Shown: one piece after another, positions 16,735-27,495 of the stretch | Position numbering within the stretch: the stretch's first letter is position 1 | Layout: each line of letters begins with the position of its first letter | Assembly: GCF_005233835.1 (NCBI RefSeq) | Contig: NZ_SZQA01000022.1 | Coordinates: 62,001 to 126,000, forward strand | Direction: 5' to 3' | DNA length: 64,000 nt | DNA from: Herbidospora galbida | GTDB lineage: Bacteria; Actinomycetota; Actinomycetes; Streptosporangiales; Streptosporangiaceae | Notes under the pieces: generated by a model | What the model saw: only the letters and a program-made list of their open reading frames with translations | The model's database searches: none | What the model was told of the DNA's origin: nothing | Translations under genes and position numbers: made by a program

Positions 16735-17223
16735 TCACCATTGGGTGCGCCGCAATTTCAACATGACGATTCCGGCGGATCCGGTCTGTGCTTCGGCGCT
16801 TCTCAGCGCCTTCTCCGCGTCTGGATCAAGCCCGGGAGGTGATGTGTAGAACTCGACCCCCGAGACCATGATCTCGGTGTCCGGCCACTTCCGCGACTCC
16901 ATCCACATGCTGTGTGGATGTCCGTCCACGGAGGCCTCCCAGCCGCGCTTCCGCAGCAGACCGCTCGCCGTGCCGACGGCGCCCTCAGGGCCCGGTCGCC
17001 CGATGTCGACCACCAGAACAATCGAGATCTCGGTGGTGTTCTCCCACGTGGCCTCGTCGGTGGTTTCCCGCAGCACCTTCCCGATCCCGCGAATGTCATG
17101 GACGATGTCAGGATCGACCCGCACCGTAATGGGGAAGAACTCCGTGCCGCAGGCCGCCACCAGGAGAAACGCACACAGCAGAGCTGCGGATCGTCCGCTG
17201 CGCCGAATGCTCGGCACCCTCAT
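16735..17223 (-). CDS. Small lipoprotein, unknown function
   Basis: This 162-residue predicted lipoprotein has a signal RSAALLCAFLLVAAC that ends in a good lipobox. The ATG at 17223 has GGGAGGT 8 nt upstream and is preferred over an in-frame start at 17256. The mature part is alpha/beta with a central hydrophobic strand (TEISIVLVVDIG) and a Trp-rich segment. I do not recognise the family. Base composition is visibly lower in GC than most of the window, as in the next gene, which hints at separate ancestry. Confidence 0.65.
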   Translation of the reverse strand: MRVPSIRRSGRSAALLCAFLLVAACGTEFFPITVRVDPDIVHDIRGIGKVLRETTDEATWENTTEISIVLVVDIGRPGPEGAVGTASGLLRKRGWEASVDGHPHSMWMESRKWPDTEIMVSGVEFYTSPPGLDPDAEKALRSAEAQTGSAGIVMLKLRRTQW

Positions 17224-17383
17224 TGACGGCACCTCCCAATGGGACAGAAACGTCAATTATGTAACGGGGCCTGACATCTGGCATCCATCCTTTTCTGGAC
17301 GTGGCCCCGCGTAGTAGCGTCGAAGCGCTCGAAACCGGCTGGCCGTATCTGGCGGTGGCATTTGCATTTGAGAGGGGAATGCG

Positions 17384-18631
17384 GTGACCGCTGATGACAG
17401 GGCCCCCGTGCCGGTATGGACACTTGCGACGGAGGTCGTGAGCGTGCCGAATGTGCTGGGCGCCGGAGGCATCACACCGGCCAGGCTCGCAGAACTGAGA
17501 ACAGCCCTGGCCACCCTCGCGGATTCCCCCATCGCCACCCTGGAAGCGCATCCGATATCGGCCGAACGCGATCGGAACGGCGGCATCCCGCTGCACGCGG
17601 CCAGTCCGCTCGCTCAGCAGTTGTCACATCTTGTGACTCAGACGGCGGCACCAGCGCCTCCGACCGGAGACGTGCTTTACCGAATGGTGGTACCGGCGAA
17701 GGTCGCCGCGCAGGTCGGTAGCGGACTTGTTCGGCCCATGGCCGCGAAGGCGACCGCGGGAGGTGTCCGCAGTGCGCTGACCGGCTCCGGCGGTCGCATA
17801 GCAGCCCACTCCACATTCGTGCCCGTGGCCGGCAAGACCGCTTTTTCAGGTGCGTTGACGTTGGCCGGCCCACTTGTGCTGATGGCGGTCGCGGTGGGCA
17901 TCAGCGCCCACGCCGATCGCCAACGTCGGCAAGCGATCGAGCGGATCACCGACCTCCTGGAGCAGTTGAAAGAGGACAATCTCGAGAACGAGCGCAGCGA
18001 GTTGGATGGTTGTCGAGACGCGATCGGCAAGGCGACGTCGATTCTCCTCGACCAGGGCAGGATCGGGCTATCGCTGGGACTGGACTCCTCGTCGTACGCG
18101 ATCAGCACGGCGATCGAACGAACCGAGCGCCGGCTCAAAAAATGGGAGAGCGCGCTGGCTGCGCTGCCCGACGGCCCGGTCGAACTCAGTGTGTTGACGA
18201 AGTCATTTCCCGGCATCGATGACGAAGGCGGCGCATTCCGTGCACACGTGGAGCTCGCCCGACTCGCCATTGCTCTGAAACGCCGGGTGCTCGTCCTTCA
18301 GGCAGTCGAACACGCTCAACTGATGTCGACGGTCAATCCCTTCAAAAGGTTCCTCGGAACAGTGCACGAAGATGAGCGTCGCGTCGGAGAACTGGAATCG
18401 GGTATCGACTCGGTCCTGTTGCGGCTGTCTACTCTCGAGCTGAAGCCTTCCAGTGGTTTCCTCAACATCGTGTTCACGCAGGGCGACGTCGACGACCTGC
18501 TCAAAGTTGTCTATCGTTTGCGCGCGCTGGGCGACGGCCTCGATACGAGAGTCCACCATGCCGACGTCGCGATAGAGATCGAGCGCAGCAGCGACGGATC
18601 GCTCGTAGTGTTCCCCGCAACCGCTGCCTGA
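17384..18631 (+). CDS. Unknown membrane-anchored coiled-coil protein
   Basis: This 415-residue protein belongs to no family I recognise. Residues 1-150 are mixed, with VLYRMVVPAKVAAQVGSGL and a Gly/Ala-rich stretch. A single hydrophobic segment (about 157-178, LTLAGPLVLMAVAVGISA) is followed by charged, helix-forming sequence with heptad character (RRQAIERITDLLEQLKEDNL). A mostly alpha-helical C-terminal region ends in a small beta segment. GTG start with GAGAGGGG upstream. Third-position GC is clearly lower than in neighbouring genes. Orphan location next to an unknown lipoprotein suggests a recently acquired function. Confidence 0.7.
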   Translation: MTADDRAPVPVWTLATEVVSVPNVLGAGGITPARLAELRTALATLADSPIATLEAHPISAERDRNGGIPLHAASPLAQQLSHLVTQTAAPAPPTGDVLYRMVVPAKVAAQVGSGLVRPMAAKATAGGVRSALTGSGGRIAAHSTFVPVAGKTAFSGALTLAGPLVLMAVAVGISAHADRQRRQAIERITDLLEQLKEDNLENERSELDGCRDAIGKATSILLDQGRIGLSLGLDSSSYAISTAIERTERRLKKWESALAALPDGPVELSVLTKSFPGIDDEGGAFRAHVELARLAIALKRRVLVLQAVEHAQLMSTVNPFKRFLGTVHEDERRVGELESGIDSVLLRLSTLELKPSSGFLNIVFTQGDVDDLLKVVYRLRALGDGLDTRVHHADVAIEIERSSDGSLVVFPATAA

Positions 18632-18672
18632 CCAGACGCCGCCATGCCGGAGTCGCCGCCCGAACCGACGCG

Positions 18673-19389
18673 TCAGGCGGTCTGCCCGCCGTCGAGCGGA
18701 ATGCGCGCCCCGTTGAGATACCCCGATTCGTCCCCCGCCAGGAACACCGCCATGTCGGCGACGTCGGCCACCGTCCCGATCCGCCGGGACGGAATGGCCT
18801 CCAGGTCGACGTGCTCGCGGGCGGCCAGCGACATCGGCGCGTCCACGATCGGCAGCGTCAACGCGTTGGCGGTCAGCCCGTAGGGCCCGTACTCGTGCGC
18901 CCACGTCTGCGTCAGGCTCTCCAGCGCCGCCTTGCTGGCGTTGTAGACCGACGCCCCCGGCCACGCCCGCGTCACGCCGATGCTGGAGATGTTCACGATC
19001 CGCCCGCCGGGCTTCCTGATCAGGTACGGCACCACGTCCCGCGTCACCAGGTACGCCGCCCGGAAGTTGAGCCCCACGATCCGGTCGAACTCGTCGTCGG
19101 TCACCTGGTCGGTCAAGGTGTCCCCGAAAGCGGCGGCGTTGTTGACGAGCACGTCCAGCCCGCCGTGCGCCTCGACGGCGGCGACGAGGGCGTGCCGGGT
19201 CTCGGGCGAGGTCAGGTCACCCGGCACGAACGTGGCGGCCCCGATCTCCTTGGCGATCTGGTCTCCGAGGTCGGCCCGGCGCCCGGTGAGCACGACGGTC
19301 GCCCCTTCGGCGCCGAAGCGCCGCGCGATGCCCTCGCCGATGCCCGAGGTGCCGCCGGTGACGAGTGCGATCTTTCCTGAAAGTCTCAT
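18673..19389 (-). CDS. SDR-family oxidoreductase
   Basis: This is a 238-residue classical short-chain dehydrogenase using NAD(P)(H). It has the cofactor loop GGTSGIGEG, the NNAA strand, catalytic Ser in VNISSIG and the YNASK active-site pair. The C terminus carries the usual GDESGYLNGARIPLDGG. The substrate is unknown. It is divergent from a LysR gene across 71 bp and is its likely target. A -10-like TAGCGT (minus strand, 19402-19397) ends 7 nt before the ATG, so the mRNA is probably leaderless. Confidence 0.92.
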   Translation of the reverse strand: MRLSGKIALVTGGTSGIGEGIARRFGAEGATVVLTGRRADLGDQIAKEIGAATFVPGDLTSPETRHALVAAVEAHGGLDVLVNNAAAFGDTLTDQVTDDEFDRIVGLNFRAAYLVTRDVVPYLIRKPGGRIVNISSIGVTRAWPGASVYNASKAALESLTQTWAHEYGPYGLTANALTLPIVDAPMSLAAREHVDLEAIPSRRIGTVADVADMAVFLAGDESGYLNGARIPLDGGQTA

Positions 19390-19460
19390 GGCTCCGACGC
19401 TAGGAGCACGGCGTACATAAGATCAAAGACCGTTTTCCGATGCGTGGATAAGCTGAATGC

Positions 19461-20369
19461 ATGAACTTCGAGTTGCGCCACCTGGAGGGCTTCGTCGCCC
19501 TGGCCGAAGAGCTCCACTTCGTCCGCGCGGCCGAACGTCTCCACATCGCCCAGCCGGCCCTGTCCCAGCAGATCCAGAAGCTGGAGTCGGTCCTGGGCGT
19601 CGAACTCCTCATCAGGGAGAAACGCCGCACCCGCCTGACCCACGTCGGGGAGCTGTTCCTGGTCGAGGCCCGGCGCACCCTCGCCCAGGCGAAGGCCGCG
19701 CAGGCGGTCGCCGACCGGGCCAGACGCGGCGAGCTGGGGCGGTTGAGGGTGGCGTACATGCCGACGACCTCGTCGGCCCCCTTCCTGGCCATGCTCGCCG
19801 ACTTCCGCAACCGGCACCCCGGCGTGCGGGTCGACCTGCTCGAACTGCCCCTGGGCACCACGAGCCAGCCACCCGATGTGGACGTGGCCTTCATCTCCCG
19901 GATCGGGAGCTTCGACTGCCCGGAAGGCAGGATCCTCTCGGTCGAACCGTTCATCGCGGCCCTGCCGGTCAACCATCCCCTCGCGGGCAGTCCGGTGATC
20001 GAGATAGCCGACCTCGCTCACGATCCCTTCGTCGTCCTCGAACTGGACGACTGCCCGCAGTGGGGCGAGACCGTCCACGGCATGTGCACGACCGCCGGCT
20101 TCCGCCCCGACGTCACCCACCGCGTCTGCCAGGTCTCGACCCAGCTCATGAGCGTCGCGGCCGGCCTGGGCGTCGCCCTGGTCCCGGCCTCGACGGAGGG
20201 CCTCCGCAGGGAGGGCGTGGCCTTCGTCCCGCTGAAGGGTCCGACGGCCACGATCAGCGCGGCGGCCCTGTGGCGATCCTCCGACTCGTCACCGGTGCTG
20301 GCGAGGTTCGTCCACGACCTGCGCGCGAAAGACGTTCGCGGCGTGCCAGGCGAAGTAGTCCCTGCTTGA
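19461..20369 (+). CDS. LysR-family transcriptional regulator
   Basis: This 302-residue LysR regulator has an N-terminal winged helix-turn-helix (about 1-60: LRHLEGFVALAEELHFVRAA, then AQPALSQQIQKLE). The rest is a periplasmic-binding-type effector domain. It probably controls the divergent SDR gene in response to that enzyme's substrate. TAAGCT ends 6 nt before the ATG, suggesting a leaderless transcript. Its last 81 bp overlap the 3' end of the convergent HNH endonuclease gene, an unusually long tail-to-tail overlap. Confidence 0.93.
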   Translation: MNFELRHLEGFVALAEELHFVRAAERLHIAQPALSQQIQKLESVLGVELLIREKRRTRLTHVGELFLVEARRTLAQAKAAQAVADRARRGELGRLRVAYMPTTSSAPFLAMLADFRNRHPGVRVDLLELPLGTTSQPPDVDVAFISRIGSFDCPEGRILSVEPFIAALPVNHPLAGSPVIEIADLAHDPFVVLELDDCPQWGETVHGMCTTAGFRPDVTHRVCQVSTQLMSVAAGLGVALVPASTEGLRREGVAFVPLKGPTATISAAALWRSSDSSPVLARFVHDLRAKDVRGVPGEVVPA

Positions 20370-21233
20370 GTCACTCCACGCCGCCACCTCGCGTCCGTCC
20401 AGGCGGAGGGCATGGTCGCGCAGGTGAGGGTGGCCGACGAGCTCCGGGCTGAGCCTGACTACGCCGGCGTCCGAGATGCCGATGTAGCCGTGCTCGTAGA
20501 GGCTGTCGCAGCCCAGCGTGCAGGCCAGCATGGCGACGTTGTCGAGATCCCGCTGCTCCCGCTCGTCGCAGGCGGTGCGTCGCTTGATGTGCGCGGCCAC
20601 GAGCAACGCCTTCGGCAACTCCGCACCGCACAGCGCGCACCGGGCTCCACCGCTGATCAGCAGCCGCCGGAGCAGCGCCTGCTCGCCGCGCCTGGCGACC
20701 ACGGCGTTGTAGGTCAGCGTGCCCGTGAATTCGCGCCGGGTCGCCGCCAGCTCGGCCAGGCCGACCGCTCCGAGGAGCGCGGCCTCGTCGGCGTCGTCGA
20801 AGTAGTCGCACAGCAGCTGGTCGACGACGGTCTCGGCGGCGGCTCGTGAACGGACGAACAGATCGTGGATGGGACGAGTGAACCCACCCCTGATGGGCGG
20901 GTCCGCAGAGTTCAACCACGTCAAGTGGCGGTCGCTGGGCGGCGGCTCGGACAGCTTCCAGAGCCGGGTGTTGTGCAAGGCGACAAAGGGATAGTGCGGG
21001 GTCGCGGCGTCACCCGCCCGGCCGAACTCTCTGATCAGACCAGCGACCGCTTTCTTGACCTCAGGCCATTCCACCATTCGCTCTTCGCTCCGGACCGCTC
21101 TGCCGATGGCCCACAGCAGGGTCAGCGGCTGGTGGCGTTTGGGGGAGCCGTCCCGCGAAGGCCGGACGTTCAGCTTGATCACCGACGCCAGGACCGCCTC
21201 GATGGGGCTGGCCGGATCATCCTCAGGTTCCAC
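20289..21233 (-). CDS. HNH endonuclease, possible McrA-type modification-dependent enzyme
   Basis: This 314-residue protein has a C-terminal HNH nuclease fold: paired Cys in CALCGAEL, the metal-site stretch LLVAAHIKRRTACDERE, DLDNVAMLACTLGCDSLYEHG, and a terminal DYFAWHAANVF. The N-terminal part (LTLLWAIGRAVRS, WPEVKKAVAGLIREFG, HYPFVALHNTRLWKL) looks like the sulfur-binding domain of ScoMcrA-type enzymes that cut phosphorothioate DNA. That link is from memory of the family pattern and needs a profile search. The GTG start has only a weak ribosome-binding site. A different role for the N domain remains possible. Confidence 0.8.
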   Translation of the reverse strand: MEPEDDPASPIEAVLASVIKLNVRPSRDGSPKRHQPLTLLWAIGRAVRSEERMVEWPEVKKAVAGLIREFGRAGDAATPHYPFVALHNTRLWKLSEPPPSDRHLTWLNSADPPIRGGFTRPIHDLFVRSRAAAETVVDQLLCDYFDDADEAALLGAVGLAELAATRREFTGTLTYNAVVARRGEQALLRRLLISGGARCALCGAELPKALLVAAHIKRRTACDEREQRDLDNVAMLACTLGCDSLYEHGYIGISDAGVVRLSPELVGHPHLRDHALRLDGREVAAWSDSSRDYFAWHAANVFRAQVVDEPRQHR

Positions 21234-21254
21234 TTCTGGTGATCGTTCACGAGT

Positions 21255-21289
21255 GGGGCCGTGTCACACATTCCGTGTCACACGGCCCC
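21255..21289. terminator. Hairpin terminator between xylanase and HNH genes
   Basis: GGGGCCGTGT and ACACGGCCCC form a 10-bp stem, extended after one mismatch by 4 more pairs around the loop ATTCC. It lies 8 bp past the xylanase stop codon on the minus strand, so it most likely ends xylanase transcription. Confidence 0.8.
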
Positions 21290-21296
21290 TCGTGGA

Positions 21297-22463
21297 TCAG
21301 CGGCGGGGTCGGGGCTGGACGTGCGGCGGGCCCGCGAAGATCAAGTCGGACTTGATCGAGTTGTAGGCCCGTTTCGGCTGGTAGTTCTCGTCGTACAGCG
21401 TCGCCAGGCCCTCCGGCGGGTTGGTGAACCACGTCGGCACCCACGAGTGCTTGTCCGTGAAGCCCCACACCGTGTACGACAGGCAGTGCCGGTTCAGCAG
21501 GCAGGCCTGCAGCAGCACGCTGAAGTTGTGCGCCGACGCCTGCAGGCGCGGGTTGATCTCGTTGGTGTCGCCGGCCTGGACTCCGGCCGTCATCTGGCTC
21601 CGGACGTCGACCTCGGTGAAGGCCGAGACCATCCCCAGGTCGGAGAACGCGTCCAGGGTCTCCTTCACCTGGAAGGCGTCGAAGTTGCCGTACTGCGTCC
21701 CGAGGTGGCCCTGGGAGCCGAAGCCGTCGATCGGCACGCCCTGGGCGCGCAGGTTCTTGATCAGGTTGTAGATGAACCAGACCTTGTCGGAGGGGCCCCG
21801 GTCGCCGAAGGCCTCCATGTTGTAGTCGTTGTAGAAGAGCAGCGCGTGGGGGTCGGCGGCGCGGGCCCAGCGGAAGGCGTCGGCGATGTAGGTCGGGCCG
21901 AGGTTCTGGGCCCAGAAGCCCTTCAGGTGGATCTCGGAAGGGGTGTCCCACGGGTCGCTGGCGGCCTCGTTGACGACGTCCCAATGCCAGATCTTGCCCT
22001 TGTAGCGCTTCACCACGGTCGTGATGTGCTTCTTCAGCAGGTCGCGCAGCTCGGTCTTGGAGATCGTGCCGTTGGCGACGCCCTCGGTGAGCCACGTCGG
22101 CAGCTGGTTGTGCCAGACGAGCACGTGGCCGCGGACCTTCTGGTTGTTCTTCCTGGCGAAGTCGATCAAGGCGTCGGCGGGGGCCCAGTTGTAGGTGCCG
22201 CGGGTGGGTTCGAGGCTCTCCCACTTCATGGCGTTCTCGTGGGTGACGCTGCTGAACTGCTGGGTGGCGATGGCCTTGTACTGGGGTTCGGCCAGAGCGT
22301 CGTTGCTGATGGCGGTGCCGATCACCAGGTTGTGCCGGGCGGCCAGGGCTTTCAGGCTCTGGTCCTGTACGGCCGGGGGCCGCCCATTAGCCGACACGGG
22401 TCCCTGGCTGAGGACAGCCACGAGTCCGAGCGCCGTGGCCGCGATGACCACCAGTCGTCTCAT
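21297..22463 (-). CDS. Secreted GH10 endo-beta-1,4-xylanase
   Basis: This 388-residue secreted xylanase cuts the xylan backbone outside the cell. A Sec signal peptide (about 25 residues, ending VSANG) precedes a single GH10 barrel with THENAMKWESLEP, HVLVWHNQLPTWL, the acid/base Glu in WDVVNEAASD and the nucleophile Glu in FTEVDVR. The C-terminal TVWGFTDKHSW is typical. There is no CBM, unlike the two enzymes at the left end. Start ATG has AGGAGAG about 7 nt upstream. An inverted TTTCGG-N7-CCGAAA lies in the promoter region. Confidence 0.95.
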   Translation of the reverse strand: MRRLVVIAATALGLVAVLSQGPVSANGRPPAVQDQSLKALAARHNLVIGTAISNDALAEPQYKAIATQQFSSVTHENAMKWESLEPTRGTYNWAPADALIDFARKNNQKVRGHVLVWHNQLPTWLTEGVANGTISKTELRDLLKKHITTVVKRYKGKIWHWDVVNEAASDPWDTPSEIHLKGFWAQNLGPTYIADAFRWARAADPHALLFYNDYNMEAFGDRGPSDKVWFIYNLIKNLRAQGVPIDGFGSQGHLGTQYGNFDAFQVKETLDAFSDLGMVSAFTEVDVRSQMTAGVQAGDTNEINPRLQASAHNFSVLLQACLLNRHCLSYTVWGFTDKHSWVPTWFTNPPEGLATLYDENYQPKRAYNSIKSDLIFAGPPHVQPRPRR

Positions 22464-22499
22464 CGAACTCTCTCCTTTGGGGGGTCAGGCTCCAAAATG

Positions 22500-22518
22500 T
22501 TTCGGAGATGTTCCGAAA
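22500..22518. promoter_or_regulatory. Inverted repeat upstream of xylanase
   Basis: TTTCGG and CCGAAA are perfect complements separated by 7 nt, 37 bp before the xylanase ATG. The half-site GAAA and the location suggest a regulator site for xylan induction. Confidence 0.5.
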
Positions 22519-22568
22519 TCGGATGCTAACCGTGTCGGGCAAAGTGAGAAAGACCCAGTTTGAAACGC

Positions 22569-22580
22569 CGAAAAGTTTCG
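22569..22580. promoter_or_regulatory. CGAAAAGTTTCG near-palindrome between xylanase and metH
   Basis: CGAAA and TTTCG flank a 2-nt centre. It resembles the LacI-type sites at 14286-14297 and 14396-14407 and the GAAAGTTTC box at 1983-1991. It lies 106 bp upstream of the xylanase start, just before a TTGACA (22587-22592) that may be the metH -35. It may serve either gene. Confidence 0.45.
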
Positions 22581-22614
22581 ATGGTATTGACAGCCGAAGC
22601 GTTTGTTAAACTGG

Positions 22615-22700
22615 TCCACAGGTCGAGAGGCGCTGCAACGGGCTGGTCAACGCCCGCCACGCTCGGCTGGAACCACCCCGACAAGGTCGCCTCTTCCATC
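22615..22700 (+). promoter_or_regulatory. S-adenosylhomocysteine (SAH) riboswitch candidate
   Basis: The leader of metH folds like the SAH aptamer. P1 pairs 22621-22627 with 22662-22668 (7 pairs, two wobbles). The conserved core AGGCGCTGCAA follows, with a hairpin CGGGC/GCCCG (22639-22643 with 22652-22656). GCTCGG closes P1. The 3' pseudoknot strand CGCCTCT (22688-22694) pairs exactly with AGAGGCG (22626-22632). It ends about 10 nt before the GGAGGAGG ribosome-binding region. SAH riboswitches activate SAH-recycling genes such as metH when SAH accumulates. The linker between P1 and the pseudoknot strand is longer than in structures I know. Confidence 0.75.
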
Positions 22701-22716
22701 GTTCGGAGGAGGCTCA

Positions 22717-26249
<3,533 letters not shown>

Positions 26250-26253
<4 letters not shown>

Positions 26254-26642
26254 ACGGTCTCGTCCGTGGGCTCCGACGGGAACGAGTGGTGCTCATGGGC
26301 GATCCGCCACTCACCTTCGGTCTTGGTCAGGCCGAAGGTGAGGCGGAGCCGTACCGGCGAGGTGTCGCCGGCGTCGGCGCAGCGGGCGAGGGCGAAGGCG
26401 AACGCGACGTCGGCCCCGGCGACGACGTCGAGCGACTCGATGTCGAAGACCGCGCCCGAGCGCTGCCACTCGAAGAAGCCGGGCCAGGTGGCCCGGTAGG
26501 CGTCGAGGCCGCGAACGCCCTCGTAAGGGGGCGGCACGTCGAACATGACCACGTCGTCGGTGTGGTGGGCGGTGACCTGCGCCAGGTCGCCCTCGTGGAC
26601 CGCGCGGGCCCAGTTCTCGATCAGCTTGCGAATGTCGTCCAT
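26250..26642 (-). CDS. SnoaL/NTF2-like protein, partner of ECF sigma factor
   Basis: This 130-residue protein has the NTF2/SnoaL cone fold ([44 protein letters not shown]). Members include ketosteroid isomerase-like enzymes and ligand-binding modulators. It starts 4 nt after the stop of the ECF sigma gene, which has its own C-terminal SnoaL-like domain, so it is likely co-transcribed and may act in the same signal path. No catalytic assignment is possible. Confidence 0.85.
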
Positions 26643-26646
26643 ACCC

Positions 26647-27456
26647 TTAGAACCCGAGGGACCGCACGAATTCGTCGCTGACGAACGAGACGACCGCGGA
26701 GATCTTCGGCCCCCGGAAGACGAGGACGTCGACGCTGACGGCTCTCTCCCCGCTGTCGTCGATCAGGTAGGTGACCCAGACCTTCGGCGACGCGGTCGGC
26801 GCGAACCGCCAGCCCCAGGCGAGCGGCCCGTCGACGAGGAACCGCCGGATCTCGGCGTGTCCGTGGTAGCGCTCGTCGAGCGGCGGCATCGTGTATTTGG
26901 CGTCGTCGGTCAGCATGCCGACGATCGCGTCGAGATCCCCTGCCGTCCAGGCGGCGGCGTAGCGGGCGGCGGCCTCGCGCTGGCCCTCCTCGCCGAGCGA
27001 GTCCTGCTCGGCGAGCACTGCCCGCGCCCGCCTGACCGCGCTGTGCACCGCGGCGGCCGAGGTGCCGAGCATGTCGGCGGCCTCCCGGGCCGAATAGCCG
27101 AGCACGTCGCGCAGCAGCAGCGCGGCCCGCTGCGTCGGGGTCAGATGGTGGATGGCCGCCACGAAGGCGAGCTCGACGCTCTCCCGGATGAGCACCTGGG
27201 CCTCGGCGCTCTCCACGACCATCGGCGGCCCGAGCTCGATCGGCCTCTTCCGCTGCCCGATGAGGGTCAGCGCCCGGTTGGTCGCGATCTTGTAGAGCCA
27301 GGCCCGCACCGAGCCCTCGAACCCGTCGAGGTTGCGCCAGGCCCGCTGGAGGGTCTCCTGTACGGCGTCCTCGGCGTCTTCCATGGAGCCGAGCAGCCGG
27401 TAGCAGTGGGCCCGCAGCTCGTCGCGGTAACCGGCGACTTCCTCGAAAGACGTCAC
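26647..27456 (-). CDS. ECF RNA polymerase sigma factor with C-terminal SnoaL-like domain (SigG/SigJ type)
   Basis: This 269-residue ECF sigma factor has region 2 at about 10-75 (CYRLLGSMEDAEDAVQETLQ, AWLYKIATNRAL) and region 4 at about 110-160 (LTPTQRAALLLRDVLGYSAR, then LGTSAAAVHSAVRRAR). Residues about 175-269 form an NTF2/SnoaL-like domain (AAAWTAGDLDAIVGMLTDDA). In this class the extension replaces a separate anti-sigma factor. The GTG start lies inside a 10-bp hairpin stem (27454-27485), which may hold down its translation. A SnoaL gene follows 4 nt downstream. Confidence 0.92.
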   Translation of the reverse strand: MTSFEEVAGYRDELRAHCYRLLGSMEDAEDAVQETLQRAWRNLDGFEGSVRAWLYKIATNRALTLIGQRKRPIELGPPMVVESAEAQVLIRESVELAFVAAIHHLTPTQRAALLLRDVLGYSAREAADMLGTSAAAVHSAVRRARAVLAEQDSLGEEGQREAAARYAAAWTAGDLDAIVGMLTDDAKYTMPPLDERYHGHAEIRRFLVDGPLAWGWRFAPTASPKVWVTYLIDDSGERAVSVDVLVFRGPKISAVVSFVSDEFVRSLGF

Positions 27457-27485
27457 CCCGCCGATTCTGCCGAACCGGCGGGGTG
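27454..27485 (-). terminator. Hairpin overlapping the sigma factor start codon
   Basis: CACCCCGCCG and CGGCGGGGTG form a perfect 10-bp stem with a 12-nt loop. On the minus strand it lies 10 nt after the stop of the preceding LolA-fold gene, so it can act as its terminator. Its last three bases are the GTG start of the ECF sigma gene. Confidence 0.6.
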
Positions 27486-27495
27486 CGGAGGCGGG

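Noticed and set aside
16468-16842. A 124-codon plus-strand frame after the binding-module remnant
   Set aside because: It starts inside the remnant, crosses the terminator hairpin, and runs antisense into the lipoprotein gene; no ribosome-binding site or recognisable sequence.
22603-22716. N-terminal extension of MetH upstream of GTG 22717
   Set aside because: The segment is open only by chance; it coincides with the riboswitch structure, and GGAGG is correctly spaced for GTG 22717.
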